Source of the DNA: Marinobacter nauticus
GTDB taxonomy: Bacteria > Pseudomonadota > Gammaproteobacteria > Enterobacterales > Shewanellaceae
DNA: 64,000 bases
Direction of reading: 5' to 3'
NCBI RefSeq assembly: GCF_019801015.1
Contig: NZ_JAHVJZ010000003.1
Span: 558,001 to 622,000, forward strand
Part shown: in pieces, positions 52,335-60,107 of the stretch
Numbering within the stretch: position 1 is the first letter of the stretch
Layout: each line of letters starts with the position of its first letter
Program-made: the position numbers and the translations under genes
Notes under the pieces: generated by a model
Database searches by the model: none
What the model was told of the DNA's origin: nothing
The model's input: the letters and a program-made list of their open reading frames with translations, nothing else

Positions 52335-53438
52335 ATGACTTACTGCATCGGCCTGATGTCCGGCACCTCAATGGATGGCATTGATGCTGTCCTGGTGGCC
52401 TTTGATCAACATGGCCACCCCAGCCTGAAGGCCGAGCACAGTATCGAAATTCCCGGTCCGCTGCTGACCGAGCTGCACCGCCTCTGCACCCCCAATGATA
52501 AAGAGATAGACCGCATGGGCCGGGCAGATCGGGCCATCGCCCTGGCCTTTGCCGAAGCGGTACACAACCTGTTGGCCATTGCCGAGATCAGCCCCGATGA
52601 AGTGGCCGCCATCGGCAGCCACGGCCAGACCGTTCGCCATATGCCGGAAGGCCCGCACGCCTTTACCCTGCAGCTGGGTTGCCCCAGCACGCTGGCAGCG
52701 GTAACCGGCATTGATGTGGTGGCGGATTTTCGCCGTAAGGACATCGCTCTGGGTGGCCAGGGCGCGCCGCTGGTACCCGCCTTTCACCAGGCCCTGTTTG
52801 CCGGTGACAGCCCGCGATTTATCCTCAATATCGGCGGCATCGCCAACCTCACCTGCCTGCCCGGTGATAAGAGTGACGTAATGGGCTTTGACACCGGCCC
52901 GGGCAACACCCTGATGGACGCCTGGGCCCGTGAACGCTTTAACCTGCCTTACGACGCTGACGGCGCCATTGCCGCTTCCGGCACCGTGAACCCTGCCCTG
53001 CTTCAACGTCTGCTCAGCCACCCCTACTTTGCCCAGCCTGCGCCAAAGAGCACCGGCCGCGAGCTGTTTAACGCCAGCTGGCTGCGCGGGCACCTGCAGT
53101 CCGACGCCAACCTGCCCGCCGAAGATGTGATGGCCACTCTGCTGGCCCTGACGGTGGAGAGCATTGCCGCCAGTGCACGTCAGCATACTGAACAGGGGGA
53201 GCTGTTCCTGTGCGGCGGCGGCGCCTTTAACAGCGAGCTGCGCCGCGCCCTGTCTGCAGCGTTGCCGGGGTTCACCATCGAGACCACCGAAGCGCTGGGG
53301 CTGCCGCCCAAATGGGTGGAAGCCACCGCCTTTGCCTGGCTGGCCTGGCGTCACCTCAATGGCCTGCCGGGCAATTTGCCCGCGGTGACCGGCGCCAGCC
53401 GCGAAGCGATATTGGGCGGCTGGTATCCGGCGGGGTAA
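52335..53438 (+). CDS. anmK: Anhydro-N-acetylmuramic acid kinase
   Basis: 367 residues. The start [20 protein letters not shown] is the AnmK signature. ASKHA ATPase features include [22 protein letters not shown] and [12 protein letters not shown]. It phosphorylates and opens 1,6-anhydroMurNAc in peptidoglycan recycling. GTAAGGAG precedes the ATG. The gene lies just after mepM and is a likely operon partner in wall turnover. Confidence 0.96.
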   Translation: MTYCIGLMSGTSMDGIDAVLVAFDQHGHPSLKAEHSIEIPGPLLTELHRLCTPNDKEIDRMGRADRAIALAFAEAVHNLLAIAEISPDEVAAIGSHGQTVRHMPEGPHAFTLQLGCPSTLAAVTGIDVVADFRRKDIALGGQGAPLVPAFHQALFAGDSPRFILNIGGIANLTCLPGDKSDVMGFDTGPGNTLMDAWARERFNLPYDADGAIAASGTVNPALLQRLLSHPYFAQPAPKSTGRELFNASWLRGHLQSDANLPAEDVMATLLALTVESIAASARQHTEQGELFLCGGGAFNSELRRALSAALPGFTIETTEALGLPPKWVEATAFAWLAWRHLNGLPGNLPAVTGASREAILGGWYPAG

Positions 53439-53452
53439 CCCGGACCAGAGCG

Positions 53453-53482
53453 AAAAACGGGCGCCAGCTGGCGCCCGTTTTT
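53453..53482. terminator. Bidirectional terminator between anmK and chrA
   Basis: AAAAACGGGCGCC, loop AGCT, GGCGCCCGTTTTT: a 13-bp perfect stem with T runs on both strands. Confidence 0.9.
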
Positions 53483-53497
53483 ATTCAGCGCTGGCGC

Positions 53498-54652
53498 TTA
53501 CAGCAGCGCCCAGCGTGCCAGGCTCATCGCCAGAATAGCCACAATCAGCCACAGTATCGGCAGCTTACGCTCGCGCAGCAGATAGAACCCCACCACCACG
53601 ATCGCCATGTCTGCCGCGTCCATCACGCCGCTGACAAACACCGGTTGGTACAGCGCGCTCAGCAGCAGGCCGACCACGGCGGCGTTGATGCCTGCCGCCG
53701 CGGCGGCAACGCGGGGGCGAGAGGCCAGCGCTTCCCAACCGTGATACAGCGCCAGCACCAGCAACAGGCCCGGGAGGAACAGCGCCAGGGTGGCCACGGT
53801 CGCGCCCAGCAGCGGAGAATCGGGTGCCAGATCGGCCCCCAGAAAGGTGGCCAGGGTAAACATCGGCCCGGGCACCGCCTGCGCCGCGGCGTAGCCGGTG
53901 AGGAAACGGTCCGGGCTGATCAGACTGCCGGTGGTTTCCTGCAGCAGAGGCAGCACCACGTGGCCGCCGCCAAACACCAGCGCGCCAGCCTGGAAAAAGT
54001 CGGCGTAAATCTGATGCATCAGGCCGTGGGCAGGCATTACCGCCGCCACCACGGCCGCCACCAGCAACGCCAGAGGCAGCCACTGCAGCCGCGGTTTGGC
54101 GCCACTGGCCACCGCCGTCGCGTCCGGCGCTTGCCAGGCCGCGACCAACGCGGCAAAGCCCAGCACCGCGAGCTGAGCCGTCAAACCCGGCAGCACCAGC
54201 AACACCGCCGCGCTAAGGATCGCCAGCGCCCAGTGCAGCGAGGTCTTGCAGAAGCTGCGGCTCATACCCAGCACAGCATCCGCAACAACCACAACCGCCA
54301 GCAGTTTCAGACCGTGGATCACCGCTGCCATTACTGGGTTATCCAGCGCATCCACACTCAGGGTCGCCAGCAGGTAGAGCAGAATGAACGAGGGCAGGGT
54401 GAAACCGACAAACGCGGCCAGGGCGCCGGGGACACCGGCGCGCCGATAGCCCAGAGCAAACCCCACCTGACTGGACCCCGGCCCGGGCAAAAACTGGGAC
54501 AGTGCCACCAGCCGACCGTAGGCGTCGTCATCCAGCCACTTTTCCTGTTCCACGAATTTCTTGCGGAAGTAGCCGATGTGGGCTGCCGGGCCGCCAAAGC
54601 TCACCAGTCCGAGCATAAAAAACTGCAGGAAAACCTGCGCCAGTGCCGCCAT
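53498..54652 (-). CDS. chrA: Chromate transporter ChrA (long form)
   Basis: 384 residues, about 12 membrane helices in two related halves. The signatures are FGGPAAHIGYFRKKFVEQEKW and SQFLPGPGSSQ in the first half, FGGGHVVLPLLQ and AVPGPMF in the second. It should expel chromate (or sulfate-like oxyanions) from the cytoplasm. GAGAGAAG precedes the ATG. A 13-bp palindrome (ATGACA-G-TGTCAT) lies 56-68 bp upstream of the ATG. No ChrB regulator is adjacent. Confidence 0.9.
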   Translation of the reverse strand: MAALAQVFLQFFMLGLVSFGGPAAHIGYFRKKFVEQEKWLDDDAYGRLVALSQFLPGPGSSQVGFALGYRRAGVPGALAAFVGFTLPSFILLYLLATLSVDALDNPVMAAVIHGLKLLAVVVVADAVLGMSRSFCKTSLHWALAILSAAVLLVLPGLTAQLAVLGFAALVAAWQAPDATAVASGAKPRLQWLPLALLVAAVVAAVMPAHGLMHQIYADFFQAGALVFGGGHVVLPLLQETTGSLISPDRFLTGYAAAQAVPGPMFTLATFLGADLAPDSPLLGATVATLALFLPGLLLVLALYHGWEALASRPRVAAAAAGINAAVVGLLLSALYQPVFVSGVMDAADMAIVVVGFYLLRERKLPILWLIVAILAMSLARWALL

Positions 54653-55203
54653 CTTCTCTCTCTTTTTTCACTTCAGTGCCGTTCAGGGCACGATCATAAG
54701 CCCTTATATGACAGTGTCATGACAAAAAATCTTCACAGGACAGGTTCCTGCGCCTTAGCGAGCTCCAAATAAGCAAAAAAAACAACAGCACACATGAATT
54801 TAGGACACGTTTATTGGTCTCAATAAGTCGAAAGTCAATTCGGAAATGCACCATAAGCCTTTCAATAAACTCGTGCTCTTGTTTATTCCCTCCGCAAAAG
54901 CCACCCCCAATTCTCGGCGACCCGTTTGTTATAGAGCGAGAGTTAAAAACCCGTTCTGCATCAGACTTCACAACAGCTCCCGGGCAGCGACGATAGCCTC
55001 GGCACCAAAATATGATAAATAAAATTATCAGACTAAATCCGAGCGTGATTATTTAGGTGAGGCCCCAACTGAGAATGATAATAGGTGTTATGAATGACAC
55101 TCTTTATTCACCACTTGCTGTCGCTTCGATCACAGTACTCTCCGGCCATAGCCCTTAGAATCAAAACGATTACGCAGTCAAACTTTGCAAGCCGGTGTGA
55201 TGA
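54653..55203. other. AT-rich intergenic region between chrA and the histidine kinase gene
   Basis: 551 bp, visibly richer in A+T than its surroundings from about 54720 on. It contains ATGACA-G-TGTCAT (54708-54720), TGATAA...TTATCA (55013-55030) and a Fur-box-like GAATGATAATAGG near 55072. Two short open frames of 84 and 60 codons cross the area on opposite strands without ribosome sites or recognisable content. I see promoter/operator DNA or a remnant; no gene is supported. Confidence 0.5.
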
Positions 55204-56580
55204 ATGGACAGCCTGCTGGTTTTTAACATCTACCTGTTCTACGGCCTGGTGTTTTTCACCATCGGTTGCGTGATCGCCTTTCGCAACCTGCGCCTGAGTC
55301 AGCTTGCCATTGCCTCTGCCCTGCCCGCTCTGGCCGCCTTCGGTTTTATCCACGCCTTCCATGAATGGTCTGAGCTCTACATACAGTTGATGGGCCCTTA
55401 CACGCCGATGTTGTGGTACTCGGAGATGAAGATCCTGCGGGTGCTGAAGTTGTGGTTCTCCTTTCTGGCCCTGGGCTGGTTTGCCTGGAAGATGCTGGTG
55501 ATCACCGGCATTGCCCGAAAACCCTGGGCACTGGCCAGTCTGGCGGTCGCTCAGGGGGTGTTTGTGCTGCACCTGATCGCCAGCTACCCGCTGATGCCGC
55601 TGGACGCCTATCTGCGCCTGGCGGCCACACTCATCCGCTGGATCTTCGGATTGGGTGCCAGTGCCGTCGCCGGCATGGCGATGATCTATTACGCCCGCCA
55701 GCAGTATCAGCAACGGCGACTGGCGGGGCACTACTTTGGCTACTGTGGACTGGCGCTGATCGCTTATGGCATGGCTGCCGGGCTGCTTTCCAGTCACTGG
55801 GGACTGTGGGTGCCGCTGCTGCGCACGCTCTGTGCCTTCGCCATTCTAGTGACCCTCTATCAGGCTCTGAAGATCTTCGATAAGGAGCGGGAGGCCCAGA
55901 TTGAGGCCCAGCAGCGTCAGCTGTTCCGCGGTGAAAAGATGCGGGCCATGGGGGAACTGGCCTCCGGCATCGCCCACGAAATCAAAACCCCGCTGAGCTA
56001 CGCCACTCTGGGCATGGACATGCTGGAGAAGCAGTTGCCCGAACCCGGCGACCACCAGCGCCAGCTCAGCCGTATTCGCAAAGGGCTGGACCGGGCCACC
56101 TACATCGCCCAGGAGGTGCTCCATTTCGCCCACCCGTCGGATCGCCCATTCCAGCCAGTCAAAGTGGATGACGTGATCCACTCCACGCTGGAACTGATGG
56201 GGCATCAGCTCAAGACTTTCACCGTGCACCGAAATCTCTCACCGGAGCTGAAGGTGGTGGGCAACCCGGTCAAGCTGGAGGAGGTGCTGATCAACCTGAT
56301 CGGCAACGCCATTGACGCCAGTACCGACGATCGGCAACTGGAGATCCACGCCGAAGCCCACGGCGACAAAGCGGTGATCCGGATCCGTGACCACGGCAGT
56401 GGCATACCGGAGGCGGAACAAAGCGCCAGCCTTCGCCCCTTCCACACCACCAAACCCAACGGCACCGGACTGGGGCTGGCCATCAGCCAGCAGATCGTCC
56501 AGCAGCACCACGGCGAGCTGACGCTTCATAACTGGGTGCATGGACTGTGTGTCACCCTCACTTTACCCAGGAGCCTCTGA
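55204..56580 (+). CDS. Membrane sensor histidine kinase
   Basis: 458 residues. Six or seven membrane helices fill residues 5-225 with no large periplasmic domain, so the signal may be in or near the membrane. A HisKA domain has GIAHEIKTPL with phospho-acceptor His258, and the ATPase domain has NLIGNAIDAS (N box), DHGSGIPE and GTGLGLAISQQI. Its TGA overlaps the ATG of the response regulator by one base. An octahaem cytochrome gene follows, suggesting redox or respiratory control. The ribosome site before the ATG is poor. Confidence 0.9.
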   Translation: MDSLLVFNIYLFYGLVFFTIGCVIAFRNLRLSQLAIASALPALAAFGFIHAFHEWSELYIQLMGPYTPMLWYSEMKILRVLKLWFSFLALGWFAWKMLVITGIARKPWALASLAVAQGVFVLHLIASYPLMPLDAYLRLAATLIRWIFGLGASAVAGMAMIYYARQQYQQRRLAGHYFGYCGLALIAYGMAAGLLSSHWGLWVPLLRTLCAFAILVTLYQALKIFDKEREAQIEAQQRQLFRGEKMRAMGELASGIAHEIKTPLSYATLGMDMLEKQLPEPGDHQRQLSRIRKGLDRATYIAQEVLHFAHPSDRPFQPVKVDDVIHSTLELMGHQLKTFTVHRNLSPELKVVGNPVKLEEVLINLIGNAIDASTDDRQLEIHAEAHGDKAVIRIRDHGSGIPEAEQSASLRPFHTTKPNGTGLGLAISQQIVQQHHGELTLHNWVHGLCVTLTLPRSL

Positions 56581-57224
56581 TGAGCCTGAACATTTTGTTA
56601 GCGGAAGACGATACGGAATTGCGTCTCACCCTCGAAGAGGCCCTGAGCCTGGAAGGGATGCAGGTGTGCGCCTGCGACAGTGCTGAAACCGCCCTGGATG
56701 CCGCGGAAACCCAAAGTTTTGATGTGGCGATTCTGGACCTGGTGATGCCCGGCCTCAGTGGCGTCGAGGCGATCGCCAACCTGCGTCGGCTGCAACCGGG
56801 CATGGGGGTGATCATCACCACCGCTTTTGCCACCGTCGATACCGCGGTGGACGCCATGAAAAAAGGTGCCGACGAGTTTCTGGCCAAGCCCTTCAATCTC
56901 GCCGCGCTGGCCACCACGGTGCGACGAGTCAATGTGCAGCGTCAGCCCCAGCCCAAACTGGCGGACGAAACCGCCGATAAGGTGTTTTCCGCGCTGTCCA
57001 ACCCGATCCGCCGTCAGGCCCTGCTGCAGCTGGTGCGGCATCGTCAGTTACGGTTTATGGATCTGTGCCGTCTGGTGGGCGTGGAAGACCACACCAAATT
57101 CAATTTCCATATGCGCCAGCTGAAGCAAAGTGGGCTGATTCAACAGAATGTGAACAAGGTCTACTTTCTGACAACTGAGGGTCAGCAAATGTGTCACTTC
57201 CTGCTTCAGGAAGAGGCTGAGTAA
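56580..57224 (+). CDS. Response regulator with an ArsR-like winged-helix output domain
   Basis: 214 residues. The receiver domain (1-120) has the acidic pocket AEDD, phospho-acceptor Asp53 in ILDLVMPG, Thr in TTAFAT and Lys in AKPF. After a short Gln/Pro linker, residues about 140-212 form an ArsR-type winged helix (VFSALSNPIRRQALLQLV, then HTKFNFHMRQLKQSGLI and VYFLTTEGQQM), not the usual OmpR or NarL types. The gene is translationally coupled to the kinase and lies 153 bp before the cytochrome gene. Confidence 0.88.
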   Translation: MSLNILLAEDDTELRLTLEEALSLEGMQVCACDSAETALDAAETQSFDVAILDLVMPGLSGVEAIANLRRLQPGMGVIITTAFATVDTAVDAMKKGADEFLAKPFNLAALATTVRRVNVQRQPQPKLADETADKVFSALSNPIRRQALLQLVRHRQLRFMDLCRLVGVEDHTKFNFHMRQLKQSGLIQQNVNKVYFLTTEGQQMCHFLLQEEAE

Positions 57225-57266
57225 AGCATTGTAAATCAGCCCTTTACATTGGTTATGAGAAGGTAA
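57221..57266. promoter_or_regulatory. Repeated GTAAA elements before the octahaem cytochrome gene
   Basis: GTAAA occurs at 57221 and 57231, its complement TTTAC at 57243, and GTAAA again near 57262. TGTAAA (57230-57235) and TTTACA (57243-57248) form an inverted repeat with a seven-base gap, the size expected for a dimeric winged-helix regulator. Confidence 0.4.
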
Positions 57267-57377
57267 ATTCACAACCCGGGCCGGATGGGTAATTCCCCTT
57301 ATCTGGCCGTAAAATCCCCGGCTTCGGATACTGAACCTGCCAATAAAAAGACGCGTTAAGCGTCGCAGGAGATGATG

Positions 57378-59045
57378 ATGAAAGCCTTCCAGAAAACCGC
57401 ACTGGCCCTGTTAGTGGGCTCCGTAGCCTTAATAGGCTGCAGCAGCGACAACGACAAAGATCCCATCGATCCGCCAGAGCCGCCGCCGGAAAACACCCCG
57501 CCGGTCGCCACCGACTCTGCCCGCCAGATTGACAGCAACCTGATCCTGACCATCAACCCGATGCTGCACGCCAGCGATGAAGACGGTGACGAGCTGTCAC
57601 TGGTCAGCGCCACCAGCGACAATGGCACGGTCACCATCGACAACGACCGCATTCAGTTTGCGCCGAAAGGGTTTGTCGGCGATGCGGCCATTGTCTACAC
57701 CGTCAGTGACGGCACCGACGAAGCCTCTGCCACCATCACCGTAACCGTTAACGAAGCGATCTTTGCCGGCACCGACACCTGCCTGGGTTGCCACAGTGGC
57801 ATGGTCGCTGACGTCAGCAGCCACCAGTTCCACGGCCACAACTTCAAGCTCAGCAAAGTTGAAAATGCCGAAACACCGCAGTTCCCGTACAGCTCGGTAG
57901 ACGGTGCCATGGCCCTGATCGACAACGATGGCAACGCCACCGACAACTCCCTGGGCACCCCCACCAGCTACGAAGACATCAGCTACACCTCCGGTGGTTT
58001 TGCCTGGAAGTACCGCTGGATGGATAAAGACGGCTACCTGGTGACCGGTGCGCAAGCTCAGCACAATCTCCACGCTGAGGATCTGGGCCTGGATGACCAG
58101 GTGATGGTGAACTACAACGCCGGTTCCGTTGATAAGCCCTATGACTGCGGCCATTGCCACACTACCGGTTTCCGTCCTTACGACGAAACCTTCAACCCGC
58201 AGAAGCAGGACGACCTGCCTGGCGTGATGGGGACCTTCGTTGCTGAGGGCGTTCAGTGTGAAGCCTGCCACGGCGCCGGTGCCACCCATGCCAAGAGCAT
58301 GAGCAAGGATGACATCACCCGCTTTGCCACCCCGCGTCTGACCGCCGACCTGAAAGGCGAAGGTCAGGGCTATGGCCAACCGGTTCACTGCGCCGAATGT
58401 CACACCCGTGATGGCGACCGTAACCATAAGAATGGCTTTGCCAGCGGCTTCAACAAAGCGTTCCCGGATGGCCCGGAGTACGGCGCTCGCGTAGCGGTAC
58501 GCAGCGGCATGCCGCGCCACCACCAGACCCACGATGAACTGATGGGCATCAACCCGGACACGGGCGAGATCACCGGTAAGCACTTCCTCAAGTTCCAGGA
58601 GTACTACCAGGCCGAGAACACCTGTGCCGTGTGCCACGACACCCACAAGTCCGCGGTATTCCAGGATGAGGCGGTGCATCAGGGTGCCATCAAGCAGGTC
58701 TGTACCGATTGTCACAGCGGCGACCACGCCATTGAGTTCAACTCAACGCTGCACGCTGGCTTCGATTGCACCACCTGTCACATGCCGGACGTGGTTAAGA
58801 ACGCCACCGCAGGCCAGGTACAGGGCCAGATGGGCCTGACGCCTGAGAAGCGTGGTGACATCCGCATCCACACCTTCGCCATCGACCTCTACAACGAACA
58901 GGGTCAGGTGCAGGACGCGGACGCCAAAGACACCTTTATGTACCCGTACCTGCAGCAGCGATTTGCCTGCGGTGAGTGTCACGCGGAAGGCGACAACTAC
59001 GCCGAGAAGCTGATGCAGAACCACGGCGGCAAGATGCACAAGTAA
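57378..59045 (+). CDS. Octahaem c-type cytochrome lipoprotein with an N-terminal Ig/cadherin-like domain
   Basis: 555 residues. The lipobox is ALIGC (Cys21). Residues about 40-125 form a cadherin-like/Ig-like sandwich (ASDEDGDELSLVSATSDNGTVTI). Eight CXXCH haem sites follow between about 134 and 535: CLGCH, CGHCH, CEACH, CAECH, CAVCH, CTDCH, CTTCH and CGECH. It should carry electrons at the membrane surface, possibly in respiration or extracellular electron transfer. No MtrB-like porin or partner cytochrome is here. AGGAG lies six bases before the third of three consecutive ATGs, so I start there. It follows a coupled two-component system. Confidence 0.9.
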   Translation: MKAFQKTALALLVGSVALIGCSSDNDKDPIDPPEPPPENTPPVATDSARQIDSNLILTINPMLHASDEDGDELSLVSATSDNGTVTIDNDRIQFAPKGFVGDAAIVYTVSDGTDEASATITVTVNEAIFAGTDTCLGCHSGMVADVSSHQFHGHNFKLSKVENAETPQFPYSSVDGAMALIDNDGNATDNSLGTPTSYEDISYTSGGFAWKYRWMDKDGYLVTGAQAQHNLHAEDLGLDDQVMVNYNAGSVDKPYDCGHCHTTGFRPYDETFNPQKQDDLPGVMGTFVAEGVQCEACHGAGATHAKSMSKDDITRFATPRLTADLKGEGQGYGQPVHCAECHTRDGDRNHKNGFASGFNKAFPDGPEYGARVAVRSGMPRHHQTHDELMGINPDTGEITGKHFLKFQEYYQAENTCAVCHDTHKSAVFQDEAVHQGAIKQVCTDCHSGDHAIEFNSTLHAGFDCTTCHMPDVVKNATAGQVQGQMGLTPEKRGDIRIHTFAIDLYNEQGQVQDADAKDTFMYPYLQQRFACGECHAEGDNYAEKLMQNHGGKMHK

Positions 59046-59068
59046 ACCCATCCCTCCCTGCAAAAGAA

Positions 59069-59095
59069 AAGCGGCCCTTCGGGGCCGCTTTTTTT
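59069..59095 (+). terminator. Intrinsic terminator of the octahaem cytochrome gene
   Basis: AAGCGGCCC, loop TTCG, GGGCCGCTT, then five T. Confidence 0.88.
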
Positions 59096-59110
59096 CGCGA
59101 TGCTAGAGCG

Positions 59111-59929
59111 TCAGTTCAGAGTCACCGGGCCGTTCACGTTTTCCACGCTCAACCCGCCGGAGCCGCCTTCCAACAGCGTAAAGCCACCGGTCTGGCGAAT
59201 GCGGATATCACCGGAGCCGTCATCCACGGTCACCGGGCCCTGCACCGCTTCAACACTGAGGTTGCCGGAGCCATCATCGACCCGGGCATACCCGCCCACT
59301 TCCGTCACCTCCAGATCGCCGGAGCCATCTTCCACTTCCAGGTTGCCGCCCACCTTGCTGATCCAAAGGTTGCCGGAACCGTCTTCAATATTGGCGTCGC
59401 CCTGAATATTGCGAATGCGGGCATCGCCGGAACCGTCATCCAGCGTCAGCTGCTGGCCACCATCAATCACCAGATTGCCGCTGCCATCCTCAATGGTCAG
59501 CTTGCCCGCCATGCCGACGATCTCAAGCGCACCACTGCCGTCGTCGACGTTGAGGTCCAGCTCCGCAGGCACTTTCACCACCATATTGATGTGGGGGCTC
59601 TGACGGCCGCAGCTCATCATATTGGTCTGAGTGGCAGTCAACACTGCGGTGCTGCCTTGCTGCTCGAGGCCAAACTCGTGCTCGTCAGCCTCCGGGCCGG
59701 TGGAGTAAAGCACCGCTTCAACACTGATGGTGTCACGTCCCGGTTCACCAATGATGTCGAGCCGACCTGCGCCGGCATCCACTTTAAAGGCGGTCAGCCC
59801 GGCGCTGTCCAGCACCAGGGTTTCATGTTGCTCATAATCGGCACTGTCACAGGCGTAGCTGCCATCAATGTGAATGACACAACCGGAGAGCAGGAGAGGC
59901 AGGGTTAACAGGGCGCAGCGCAGTTTCAT
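59111..59929 (-). CDS. DUF4097-type repeat lipoprotein
   Basis: 272 residues. The lipobox is LLSGC (Cys17). From about residue 135 the sequence is a run of some seven short repeats, each about 20 residues with a D/E-D-GSG turn (VDDGSGALEI, IEDGSGNLVI, LDDGSGDARI, IEDGSGNLWI, VEDGSGDLEV, VDDGSGNLSV, VDDGSGDIRI). This should build a regular parallel beta-helix. The family role is unknown; some members are cell-surface structural or adhesion proteins. It is convergent with the octahaem cytochrome gene. Confidence 0.85.
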   Translation of the reverse strand: MKLRCALLTLPLLLSGCVIHIDGSYACDSADYEQHETLVLDSAGLTAFKVDAGAGRLDIIGEPGRDTISVEAVLYSTGPEADEHEFGLEQQGSTAVLTATQTNMMSCGRQSPHINMVVKVPAELDLNVDDGSGALEIVGMAGKLTIEDGSGNLVIDGGQQLTLDDGSGDARIRNIQGDANIEDGSGNLWISKVGGNLEVEDGSGDLEVTEVGGYARVDDGSGNLSVEAVQGPVTVDDGSGDIRIRQTGGFTLLEGGSGGLSVENVNGPVTLN

Positions 59930-60066
59930 TGTTATTTCCTTATCGTTATCCGAGGCCAGTTCCCTGGCATCGCAGCGTTGATTACTGTTACGGCAAAGCA
60001 ATCCATGGGCCAAAAACAAAAACCCTTTAAATTCTTTGACTTATAAAATTCAGCTTGGGAGGGAAT

Positions 60067-60099
60067 GGTGAGATTGCCAGCTCAGCGGGCAATCTCACC
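60067..60099 (-). terminator. Hairpin after the second RND pump gene
   Basis: GGTGAGATTGCC (60067-60078) and GGCAATCTCACC (60088-60099): a perfect 12-bp stem with a nine-base loop, just past the pump stop. It has no T run on the minus strand, so a terminator is inferred from position. Confidence 0.55.
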
Positions 60100-60107
60100 A
60101 ACAGCCG

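Noticed and set aside
54717-54971. 84-codon open frame on the minus strand in the AT-rich island
   Set aside because: No convincing ribosome site, signal peptide or recognisable family; low-complexity hydrophobic run only. It may be chance in AT-rich DNA.
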